From Watersipora subatra (taxonomy: Eukaryota > Bryozoa > Gymnolaemata > Cheilostomatida > Watersiporidae), in contig NC_088711.1 of assembly GCF_963576615.1 (NCBI RefSeq), positions 8,302,869 to 8,366,868 on the forward strand: DNA of 64,000 nt. The letters run 5' to 3'. The position numbers and the translations under genes were made by a program. Of the stretch, positions 30,701 to 37,753 are shown one piece after another (the stretch's first letter is position 1; each line of letters starts with the position of its first letter). Under the pieces are notes generated by a model. The model was not told where the DNA came from. It worked only from the letters and a program-made list of their open reading frames with translations, and did not search any database.

Positions 30701-33026
30701 TACATGTTCCATGGCCAGACCAAAATAGCTGTCGGAAGTGATGAAGAAAATACCATTTTAAATCTGCACTGTTTAGCTACGAGTTTAGCTGTTTAGATAA
30801 TACTAGTATGGTAAGGCCTGATCCCTTGCTCAACAGCTGAATTTATATACTATAATTTACTAAAAAAAACCTATGGCGACACACAGGAGTGTCTGGCACA
30901 AATTCTTCCGTTAAAAATAGAAACCTAATCAATTGGTTAAAATTGGATCGATCGTCGGAAAGAGTGGTTCCAGTAAAATGTAAGGGTGTGATATTTTTGT
31001 TAATTAGTCTATGGCACTTCACAAAATCGATCTTTTTCAATACTATATATGTTTAGTGTTTCCGTGTCAGTGAGCATTGAAGAAATTAACTGTAGCAGTT
31101 ATGTGAATGGTGTATCAAGATCAGTAGCAACGATAGATGACTCGATCTCATGTGTCCGTAAAATGTTGGCCATATTTATTGCTCTACGATATTTCGTATA
31201 TGTTTTACCACAGCCGAGTCAATCGTCAATTTTATTTTTGTCGATATCTGCTAGTTCAAGTTGGTCTAAATTTTAATCAAACTTGATGTATTCGCTTAAA
31301 TTTGTGTGATGAACAATGGCACAATGTCATTTAGCATCTACACCGTTTGCATTTATTTTACTTTCCTTAGACTGAAGTCAAAGCTTAAGTCACAAGGTCA
31401 TATTGTTAAAGAGTCGTGCAGCTTTTTAGTTAAAAACTAGTAAACTAAAGGGCTGAGTAATAGTTTCAGTGCAACATTGGCTGTATATTAAAGTTACTAT
31501 GTTGACCATGTCCTTGTTTTGCAGCTTGCAATTATCTGGACAAGGTAACATTCTGGCAGACTGAAGTTCGTGTCATTATGTCCAAGTACAACACAATACA
31601 GATGCCGTCTGATGGTGCTAGTCCGGTAGGTAAAATTGTTAAAAAACAATACAGAAATATTCAACTGATCCAGACTTGAATAAGGCTATGGTGACCTTAG
31701 CCTTAGCGGTGAGTGTAAGTGCTGATTACGCTGCATTTATTTACAGGAAGGCCAAAGGCTAACAAAGGACTATACAACCTCAGATCTACACAGATACAGG
31801 AAACTTGGCACTAGAAATCTCTCCAACATCTATGCACCTTCCGCCACCCTCCATCTTGCTAATCTGCCGTAAGTAAACTTAGAGCTACAGCGTACAGTTA
31901 GCTTGGAACTCATTTGTCGATATGAGTTTTATATAGAAATTAGTAACTGTATATGTTTAGGATTGCTTGTGAAAAAAGAATGCAAACTAACTCCAGTGTT
32001 TTGAATTTGGTAGTTTCAATGGTCTTTGTAAACAAATGTAATCATTGTTTGTGATGAAATAAAACTAGTTTGGTTTATCATGCTAAAATAATCCTTAAAA
32101 ATTGAAGAGGTTTTATTTGTTGATGGTCAGTCATTCTGGTCAATTGATAATAAAAAAGGAATCGGGTCAATTATTTACTAGTGCGAGCAGCTCAAGAGTT
32201 ACACCAGATTTAAAGGTAGACCTTAGGATAACAAGGGCGGTAGTGGAAAGAATAGTAGATGTCATAGCCTCTCGCTGTTTTCACTTGATTCTCTTCTCAT
32301 TTTATACTGTAGTGAGCCGACAGAAGAGCAGACTCTAGTCAAAGAGTTCTCAAACTACGGCACAGTAGTTGCTTTCAAATTTTTTGTCAAGGACAGAAGA
32401 ATGGCACTCATTCAGATGGGTTCTATAATGCAAGGAGTGGAGGCTCTGATGGTGAGTAGATCCTGTGAATGTCTGTCCAGGTTCATTAGACCGTAATAAC
32501 TGTCTTTACCGTAATAAGAGCTGTGATCATCCGTCTGTCTCAAGTCACATTCAGAGGTTGCGGAAAACATTGCTTTGTATGGGATTCGAACTTGCAACAT
32601 TGAGTTTGGTAGACCAACACTCAACCACCTTCTGGCACTTTATAATAATTGTGCATATATAGCATATAGTTATTCTCGGTGCTGACAATCTCTGCCAGGG
32701 TGCCGGGATAAAGTCTTATCACAGCACTCTGTTCTAATCCGTGATATTTAGCCTTAGATAAAGCAGGACTCAGTTTGGGTATAGTAAAACGTGTTCTGGT
32801 TACGGGCGAATTCAATTTTCAACAGCTCGGTTAGGGTTAAGTGCTCAACACTGAAACTACTTGATCGACGCAGTTTCTGCAGCTACTATTTTCATTACTG
32901 TGATACAGTTGCTCCTTTTAGTTAGTATAAGTAATGATTCTTTTATTTCAGGGCATGCACAATTTCACTTTGAACCATTCACACCATATGCGCGTCTCCT
33001 TTTCCAAGTCGCCCATTCAGTCGTAA
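12683..33026 (+). CDS. PTBP1: Polypyrimidine tract-binding protein (PTBP1/2/3, hephaestus family)
   Basis: Sixteen coding exons with intact GT-AG sites and consistent phases give a 702-residue protein. It would bind CU-rich RNA in the nucleus and repress or shape splicing. Visible parts: an N-terminal region with GIKRTADDM; RRM1 from about residue 75 ([10 protein letters not shown]); RRM2 from about 168 ([51 protein letters not shown]); a long linker, about 300-500, rich in P, Q, S and M; RRM3 from about 505 ([28 protein letters not shown]); and RRM4 from about 622 ([25 protein letters not shown], ending [12 protein letters not shown]). Human PTBP1 has 531-557 residues; the excess here is mostly the linker encoded by one 647-nt exon. 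The 34-nt exon in RRM3 is a candidate autoregulatory exon. Which vertebrate paralogue is nearest cannot be told; one ancestral gene is likely. Confidence 0.95.
12925..12946 (+). CDS. PTBP1: PTBP coding exon 2 (22-nt microexon)
   Basis: A 22-nt exon between TTTTTTAG and GTATGA. It restores phase 0 and completes GGLSSGIK. Confidence 0.7.
13240..13350 (+). CDS. PTBP1: PTBP coding exon 3
   Basis: The acceptor is CTTGTACAG and the donor GTGAGT. The 37 codons are rich in S, T and D and encode the N-terminal region before RRM1 ([10 protein letters not shown] to NYTAKR). Confidence 0.85.
13885..14058 (+). CDS. PTBP1: PTBP coding exon 4 (RRM1, first part)
   Basis: The acceptor is TTATTCAG and the donor GTGTGT. 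It encodes [20 protein letters not shown] and ends with LILMRNKRQ, where vertebrate PTBP1 has LLMLKGKNQ. Confidence 0.93.
14059..14892. other. PTBP intron 4, unremarkable first part
   Basis: No exon or repeat was recognised between exon 4 and the fold-back region that starts near 14893. Confidence 0.5.
15093..15259. repeat. 20-22-bp minisatellite, about eight units
   Basis: Units of AAGTTGGGTCAGTCAATGGGG vary by one to three bases, including TGTTGGG variants without the AAG. Related strings (GTTGGGCCAGTGACC and GTTGACCCAACTTGCCCC) occur at 16078-16130. Confidence 0.9.
16189..16982. repeat. Long inverted repeat, arms about 340 bp
   Basis: The left arm 16189-16525 and the right arm 16635-16982 match as reverse complements with scattered changes. 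Shared blocks include TTAAACCATAACTGTCA, GGTAAATCAGACAC, AATAAAGATTGG, ACAAGCT and AAAACCCATTATTATCTAA. A third hairpin at the tip (about 16573-16629, GCTCAAAAA..GCG) brings the arms together. The RNA of this intron could form a very long stem. Confidence 0.9.
17639..17826. repeat. 32-bp tandem array, six units
   Basis: ACATGTTCATAGTAGTAGCT starts at 17639 and every 32 bp to 17799. Units are nearly identical. It lies in PTBP intron 4. Confidence 0.95.
17827..18604. other. PTBP intron 4, nothing recognised
   Basis: AT-rich sequence with short open frames that show no protein similarity or splice context. Confidence 0.45.
18606..18703. mobile_element. Short inverted-repeat element (MITE-like)
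   Basis: GTAAAACCTCTATTTGAACG at the left and its diverged complement CGTTCAAATAGAAGTTTTAT at the right bracket about 55 bp. This is the form of a small non-autonomous DNA transposon. It lies in PTBP intron 4. Confidence 0.65.
18996..19136 (+). CDS. PTBP1: PTBP coding exon 5 (RRM1, second part)
   Basis: The acceptor is ATTCTAG and the donor GTACTC. It begins [15 protein letters not shown], matching AFIEM of RNP1 in PTBP1, and ends TELKPGQ. Confidence 0.93.
19137..19590. other. PTBP intron 5, first part
   Basis: Nothing was recognised before the 18-bp array. Confidence 0.45.
19591..19878. repeat. 18-bp minisatellite, 16 units
   Basis: TTAAACACAGCTGCACAG repeats at exact 18-bp spacing. Units 1-9 alternate CTG and GTG at the variable triplet, units 10-15 are all CCG, and unit 16 leads into a doubled CTGTATTGTGACCACAG. 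Because 18 is a multiple of three, long spurious open frames appear on both strands. Confidence 0.97.
19911..20618. other. PTBP intron 5, second part
   Basis: No repeat or exon was recognised. Confidence 0.45.
20619..20711 (+). CDS. PTBP1: PTBP coding exon 6 (RRM2 start)
   Basis: The acceptor is TTTCACAG and the donor GTTACC. It encodes 31 codons including [18 protein letters not shown]. Confidence 0.93.
20991..21042 (+). CDS. PTBP1: PTBP coding exon 7 (RRM2)
   Basis: The acceptor is TGTTACAG and the donor GTAAGT. It encodes [17 protein letters not shown] and ends in phase 1. Confidence 0.94.
21043..22276. other. PTBP intron 7
   Basis: Mostly featureless. Near 22090-22190 the strings GGGGTCAACTTATATGCG and CGTATACGCGGGG resemble the ends of pogo-type elements and may be a small relic. 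Confidence 0.4.
22277..22335 (+). CDS. PTBP1: PTBP coding exon 8 (RRM2)
   Basis: The acceptor is ATTCGTAG and the donor GTAAGT. It encodes [19 protein letters not shown], the RNP1 part of RRM2. Confidence 0.93.
22336..24146. other. PTBP intron 8
   Basis: It holds a short 12-bp tandem run at 23976-24023 (GATCTCTATAAT, four units). Nothing else was recognised. Confidence 0.5.
24147..24363 (+). CDS. PTBP1: PTBP coding exon 9 (end of RRM2)
   Basis: The acceptor is CTGTCTAG and the donor GTAAGT. It encodes [20 protein letters not shown] and [19 protein letters not shown], close to vertebrate PTBP1, and ends in phase 1. Confidence 0.95.
24722..25368 (+). CDS. PTBP1: PTBP coding exon 10 (long linker and RRM3 start)
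   Basis: The acceptor is TTTATAG and the donor GTATGT. This 647-nt exon encodes a low-complexity linker with PHPP-, Q- and M-rich parts ([12 protein letters not shown]), then [12 protein letters not shown] of RRM3. The linker is far longer than in vertebrate PTBP1 and may undergo internal alternative splicing that cannot be seen from DNA alone. Confidence 0.93.
25697..25990. repeat. 21-bp minisatellite, 13 units and a degenerate one
   Basis: ATGGGCGGTGTTCGTGTGAAG repeats at exact 21-bp spacing from 25697. Units 1 and 3 end GTGCCT in place of GTGAAG. The last unit (25970) is changed. The plus strand is G- and GU-rich. Open frames on both strands are repeat by-products. Confidence 0.97.
26509..26766 (+). 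promoter_or_regulatory. AG exclusion zone with candidate distant branch point
   Basis: Reading back from the acceptor AG at 26767-26768, no AG occurs until 26507-26508, so 258 nt are AG-free. CTCTACCTAAC at 26551-26561 follows the tract TTCTTTTCTC and is a good branch-point candidate (A at 26560, about 208 nt from the acceptor). CCTAAT near 26620 and CTTCAC near 26746 are alternatives. Confidence 0.75.
26769..26802 (+). CDS. PTBP1: PTBP coding exon 11, 34 nt, candidate autoregulated exon
   Basis: The acceptor is ATCCTACAG and the donor GTACGT. It encodes [12 protein letters not shown] (last codon split), corresponding to RVTPQSLFILFG of PTBP1. Vertebrate PTBP1 exon 11 and PTBP2 exon 10 have this same position and 34-nt length. 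Loss of the exon shifts the frame. Confidence 0.95.
26803..30211. other. PTBP intron 11 (3.4 kb)
   Basis: No exon was recognised. It contains the hairpin at 27816-27853 and AT-rich sequence. TTCACTCTGTTCTTTTTTGGCC near 26920 is another pyrimidine-rich tract close to the regulated exon. Confidence 0.5.
27816..27853. repeat. Perfect hairpin, 16-bp arms
   Basis: AAATAGCCTTGTAAAT, a 6-bp loop, and its exact complement. Part of the arm (CTAGCCTTGTAAATATGG) recurs directly downstream, suggesting a local duplication. Confidence 0.9.
30212..30304 (+). CDS. PTBP1: PTBP coding exon 12 (RRM3)
   Basis: The acceptor is GTATGCAG and the donor GTAATT. It encodes [21 protein letters not shown] and YADKASAIS. 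Read in the frame that results from skipping exon 11, it hits TAA at 30236-30238. Confidence 0.93.
30305..31524. other. PTBP intron 12
   Basis: Nothing recognised. Confidence 0.45.
31525..31625 (+). CDS. PTBP1: PTBP coding exon 13 (end of RRM3)
   Basis: The acceptor is GTTTTGCAG and the donor GTAGGT. It encodes 34 codons ending [20 protein letters not shown], equivalent to IRITLSKHQNVQLP of PTBP1. The first half ([11 protein letters not shown]) is diverged from PTBP1. Confidence 0.9.
31747..31868 (+). CDS. PTBP1: PTBP coding exon 14 (RRM3-RRM4 linker, RRM4 start)
   Basis: The acceptor is ATTTACAG and the donor GTAAGT. It encodes [13 protein letters not shown] and [15 protein letters not shown], and ends in phase 2. 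Confidence 0.94.
31869..32312. other. PTBP intron 14
   Basis: Nothing recognised. Confidence 0.45.
32313..32451 (+). CDS. PTBP1: PTBP coding exon 15 (RRM4)
   Basis: The acceptor is TACTGTAG and the donor GTGAGT. It encodes [20 protein letters not shown] and [15 protein letters not shown], very close to PTBP1 RRM4. Confidence 0.95.
32452..32951. other. PTBP intron 15
   Basis: Nothing recognised. Confidence 0.45.
32952..33026 (+). CDS. PTBP1: PTBP coding exon 16 (C terminus and stop)
   Basis: The acceptor is TTATTTCAG. The 24 codons GMHNFTL to [11 protein letters not shown] are followed by TAA at 33024-33026. Vertebrate PTBP1 ends LRVSFSKSTI. Confidence 0.94.
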   Translation, partial: GMHNFTLNHSHHMRVSFSKSPIQS

Positions 33027-33775
33027 GAATCTCTTGGATATTAGAGAACAATGGCTGTCAAGATGAGGAAATGCAAGCCGCTAGTCAAGCTACTAGTCAT
33101 GCTCACACAGACTGTACATCACAGGCCAGTGTTTGTACCAGCCATCGTTATGTCGATCATATCATTTATAGCGAATCTAGTCTACCAGCATTTTGTCTGC
33201 TTACCGTTTTGCGTGGAAATCATTTTTGACTACACATTGTGCTCTACGCAATATCATAACTAATCATTTTGTTTACATTAAGACTTTGTAGTTACAGCGA
33301 CTTAAAACTGATCTCATCGCTACTGCTGTTCTTTGTCATGTTAGCATATACGTACCTATTATCATTATTATGCTTATTATTCAACTGTTTTTACACTCGC
33401 ATATTTTGCGTTGAGTGCCAGGGACTGGGTTTTTCAATCCTCTGCTTTATTTGAGAATTTGCAATCAGAATTTTTTTTACTCATTTTGAAACCTAAATCC
33501 ATTTTGAAAGTTTGTAGTCGTGCATTTGACAATATTGTTGGAACGTACATAGATAGCATTTTTAATATGCATGATAGGCAGGTACGCTATTGTTCAGTAA
33601 CGCAGCCTCAGATCGAGTGTGCCAACTTTTTTGCCAGGTAAAATATAAACAGCTTGTTCATGTTGCTAGATGGTATCATTTCTCCCAATGTTAGTATATA
33701 TCAGTCATACATATGAACAGGCTAATAAAATACAACGCAAGATTAGCAAAGTTTAGCAGGCTTATAATAGCAATC
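33027..33775 (+). other. Probable PTBP 3' untranslated region
   Basis: Non-coding sequence after the PTBP stop with many T-rich and CTTTGT/TTCTTTG stretches. The first AATAAA found after the stop is at 33724-33729, just before the first TTAA-flanked element. Confidence 0.5.
33724..33729 (+). terminator. Candidate PTBP polyadenylation signal
   Basis: AATAAA, 698 nt after the PTBP stop codon. No downstream GU-rich site was verified. Confidence 0.4.
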
Positions 33776-33779
33776 TTAA

Positions 33780-34632
33780 AGGTTGACTTGCAACAAAATT
33801 CACATTACAGTTATTTGGTATCAAAAGATTCACCATGTCTTACTCTTGTGTTGTAGGTGCAAAATATGTGGGAATGTGATTACAAGCTCTTAAAAGCTAA
33901 AAAATGAAAAGCCGCCGCAAATTGGAATGTTTATTTCTCTGACGTGGTCATTAAATTTGGTTATTGTTTTGTCGCGTGATGTTCTCACGTGAATTGAAAG
34001 GCCAATAAAAGGCTCAATATAAAACTTATCGTAGCACTAGTTTATGACAAACACTTCGGGTTTCACCGAAGACCCCGTATCAAATATAGATGCTCGTTAC
34101 TTTACAGTTTTGTTTCGACTTGGTCTAATCGCCTAGTCGTAATCTGATCATATGACCCAATACTTCGCAAATTCTGCAGCGATTTTCAATTATCACTGGT
34201 GAATGACAGGCTTGTCATGATTATCAGACTGATATGTACTCCTTCGAGCTAAGGTTAAAAAGTTAAATGAGTTTTTTCGGTTAGTGCTAAAAGTGACAGC
34301 ATTACAATGACGATGAAATAGACGCGTAAGAACAATAGACATGGTTTTATTGAATGCATGAAGTATATTTGTGAAAATATTTCGACGAATGAGGTTGTTT
34401 AAAGGTGTAAATAGAAACCATCTCCTAGAACTACGTCACATTTAAGCCATTTTGGAAAGAGAATCCAAACTACGGCAGTCTCGTGTGACTGCGATTAATT
34501 GTTTATTTTTTAGCTTTTAAGAGCTTGTAATCACATTTCCACATATTTTGCACCTACAACACAACAGAGTAAGACATGGTGAATCTTTTGATACCAAATA
34601 ACTGTCATGTGAATTTTGTTGCAAGTCAATCT
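33780..34632. mobile_element. TTAA-flanked long-TIR element, copy 1
   Basis: The ends AGGTTGACTTGCAACAAAAT and its complement border 853 bp and are flanked by TTAA at 33776-33779 and 34633-34636. The inverted termini extend beyond 110 bp (CACCATGTCTTACTC, GTGCAAAATATGTGG, GTGATTACAAGC). TTAA target duplication is characteristic of the piggyBac superfamily, but no transposase is encoded, so this is a non-autonomous member or another TTAA-targeting family. Confidence 0.85.
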
Positions 34633-34974
34633 TTAAAATTGTGGACACTGTAAGGCAGGGTTGGCTCCGTTTAAACCAGCCGAAAAAACCGGTTTTTATA
34701 GTTTTTTTCATTATTTTTTGTAAAAAACACTATTTTAAGCACCTAGTGATTCCTGTGCGGTAGAAATGTAAGAAATGCAATTCAATGTAATTATCAGCTG
34801 TGGAAGTTCATTTAGCACATCACAAAGTAGTACGGTGGTGGTAGAGCTCAAGCTGCAACCACATGAAATCCTAGCACAACAATGAATTAGTGAATTTCAT
34901 TTTCAATTACTTTTATCAAGTGATATGATGATCCCGTTACTGATGAAATATAAAAAACAGGATCCCGTTTGGCA

Positions 34975-35220
34975 TTCCGTTTTGCCTCACTGACTGGAAT
35001 CTGTAGCCCTACTCGTGTGGTGGAAATCAATTCGTCAACTGCCAGCCCCAGTATCGGACATGATAGAAATCCTAACAGTAATCAACTCTAGTGCTAGTAT
35101 TGAGCAGATATTCTCAACATTTGGGTTTGTCCATTCGAGTCAGAAATAGACTGGGCACAGAAAAAGCTGGGAAACTTGTAGTTATTTATCGTATGACCAA
35201 TACCAAAATACATGTTCAGT
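34975..35220 (+). pseudogene. hAT transposase C-terminal (dimerisation) remnant
   Basis: Conceptual translation shows VALLVWWKSIRQLPAPVSD, then SSASIEQIFSTFGFVHS, then in another frame VRNRLGTEKAGKLVVIYR. These are the WW.., SSAS.ER.FST.. and RNRLG..KA.KL blocks of the hAT C-terminal domain. A frameshift near 35137 and a stop upstream near 34993 break it. The N-terminal BED finger and catalytic region were not recognised. Confidence 0.85.
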
Positions 35221-35426
35221 TACATATTGTATCTACAAAACCCTTGCGGATTTACTAATTTTTTGCTTCAATTTTAGCAATTGTAGATCATTATGCTCTG
35301 CTCTTCACTACCACACAATTAATCACTGGTATTAAAATTCTTACTTATACATAAAGCTGTATGTAATATATTTACTTCATGTGATACGAATTCTGCTTTG
35401 TATTTCTTCATTCTTGTTTGATTTAA

Positions 35427-36330
35427 GGTTAACTTGCAACAAAATTTACATTAGTTATTTGGTATCAAAAGGTTCACCATGTCTTACTCTGCTGTGTTGT
35501 AGGTGCAAAATATGTGGAAATGTGATTACAAGCTTTTAAAAGCTAAAAAAAACGAACAGTTAATCGCAGCCATCACGAAAACGCCTTAAGTTGAAATCCC
35601 TTTATTTCGATGACGTACTCAACACAACGTGGTTGTTTTGACATGTGATGTTATCACGTGAAATTAAAGGCAAATAGAAAGCTCAATATAAAACGTCTCG
35701 TAGACTAGTTTATGACAAACAATTCGGGTTCTACTGGAAAGCTCTTATCAAATATAGATGCTCGCTACTTTACAGTTTTGTTTCAGCTTGGTCTAATCAT
35801 CTAGTCGTAATCTGATCATGTGACCCATACTTTTTGCCAAACGGCGCGAACAGTTTCTGCAGCATTTTTCGACTATCACAGGCGACCAACAGGCTCCTCA
35901 TGTTTATCAGAGGATGATATGCACTCCTTCGAGCTAAGATTAAAAATTTAATTAATTTTTATGGTAGGTTTTGAGATATCAGTGCTCAAAGTGACAGCAT
36001 TACGATGATGATGAAGTAGATGCGTAAAGACAATAGACATGGTTTTATTGAATGCGTGAAGTATATTTGTGAGAATAGTTCGACGAATGAGGTTGCATGA
36101 AAGTGTAAACAGAAGCACATGGTGTTCAACTACATCCCATTTGAGCTGTTTGGAGAGGGATTTCAACTTATGGCGTTTTGTGATGGCTGCGATCAACTGT
36201 TCATTTTTCAGCTGCTAAGAGCTTGTAATCACATTTCCACATATTTTGCACCTACAACACAGCAGAGTAAGACATGATAAACATTTTGATACCAAATAAC
36301 TGTAATGTGAATTTTGTTGCAAGTAAACCT
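35427..36330. mobile_element. TTAA-flanked long-TIR element, copy 2 (nested in hAT)
   Basis: Same family and orientation as copy 1, from GGTTAACTTGCAACAAAAT to its complement, with TTAA at 35423-35426 and 36331-36334. It is more diverged at the left tip, which lacks the first A. Its position inside the hAT element makes it the younger insertion. Confidence 0.85.
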
Positions 36331-36582
36331 TTAAAGGTTCATTCTGAAATTTCCATGTTTTCTCACTTTTTTCCCATAACAACTCCCACACTACCATCTT
36401 TAACAGATTATTCCACATATGCATGTTCAAAACTCAATCATGCGGCTATAGTAAGTGATGTTAGACTTGAAATTGCAAAAACTTGTAAAATTTTATAAAC
36501 CATAAAAGCCAGTTTAAACAAAAAGAATCTGGTTTATTTAATTTTTTCATAAAAACTGGTTTTTTCCAACCCTGCTGTAAGG

Positions 36583-37526
36583 TATAGATCTGTGATGAGA
36601 CCATGAGCTGAATAACGAAATTTGGGGAAAGATTGTTCCAATATGCTAGTTCTCACTATATGCAGAGAGCAGTTGCCGACTATTCAACCGCATATAGGTA
36701 TTCCAAAAGCATGTTGCCCTTGATTTTAAACAGTTTCTTTTATGCTGCCAATGTATTCCGCATGATCGTTCAAGGAGATACCTTGCATTGTACAAAAAGG
36801 CATTCAACAGAAAAGCCAAGTTTTTATTTGATAAATGTTGGGCTTTCCAAAAAACTCCACCGTTCCACATTCTTTCATTATGACTAGAATTTATCTACCA
36901 AATTACAAGCATGAATGTAAGATTTTATGGCAACCTACGTTTGAGATATCTAAGCCATTCAATGACCAAAAGCTCATCAGCAATTGGCTCTGTTGTTTTC
37001 ATTCTTTGGTTCATGCCCACAATTTAAGTTTCGAGTGCTTCCATACGGGTTACCATCAAGGATACCCAAGTTCCAAAACTGGATGACTGATGTCATCATC
37101 CTTCAAGTTGGCTAACACCCATTCTTGAATTGATTGTTCTTGGAATCGGCTTAAATCATTGAGAATTTTGTGCATCATCCAATTTCTTTGTTGATGATTT
37201 TGAAAAACCTCCATTACCACATGTATTGCAGGGGTGCCCACACCCTAGCTTTAGGTCTTATTTTTCCCTTTCATTTGGCCTTACTAGGAAGAGAAAGAAC
37301 TACATTGTATGTGTAAAAGTCGCCCTCAGTGAAACAAAACCATTCATAAAAATTAGATATAGTGGAACATGGCAAGTCGAACGTTTAACCATCTAGGCAT
37401 CTTCAAATTGCATAACTGAATACAAATTAACATTTCTTCACTCCTGACAAGCATTCTTTGGTTCAGCTAAAGGTCAGGCAAAACGAGATGAGCCTTTAGT
37501 GGCGGCAACACAGTCTGTTCGACTGG
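36583..37526. other. Intergenic DNA between convergent PTBP and GFM2
   Basis: It includes the GFM2 3' end. A 61-codon minus-strand frame at 37056-37241 has a protein-like composition (HKILNDLSRFQEQSIQEW) but no recognised relative and no start or splice support. No confident gene is called. Confidence 0.35.
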
Positions 37527-37753
37527 CTAATGATTAGCTCTTATGATTTTGTCAGTCTCTGATTGTGACATGGAATGATAACCCTCAATTTCCATCATGA
37601 AATGAGCCTGTCCAGATGATATTTTGCGTAGTTCTGTTGAGTAACCGACTAGTGTTGCGACTGGAGAACTGGCAGTCACTTTAACCCCGTCATTGTGATA
37701 TTTGACTTCACCTACTACAGCCCGTCTCTGTGCTAGATCTCCAATAATATCAC
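37527..37753 (-). CDS. GFM2: GFM2 exon 9 (domain V, stop)
   Basis: The acceptor is ATTCTGCAG. It encodes [16 protein letters not shown] and [20 protein letters not shown], and ends at TAG (37529-37527). Confidence 0.94.

Larger units (their letters stand above)
34656..36574. mobile_element. hAT-superfamily DNA transposon, decayed, with a nested element
   Basis: The ends are CAGGGTTGG and CCAACCCTG, and both sides carry the identical 8-bp target duplication CTGTAAGG (34648-34655 and 36575-36582), the hallmark of hAT elements. Diverged terminal inverted repeats continue inward (AAAAAACCGGTTTTTAT and ATAAAAACTGGTTTTTT). The element holds a transposase remnant at about 34975-35220 and is interrupted by a TTAA-flanked element (35427-36330). 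Confidence 0.9.

Noticed and set aside
37056-37241. Minus-strand frame with protein-like composition
   Set aside because: There is no recognised family, no convincing start or splice sites, and stops interrupt all frames next to it. It was not called as a gene.
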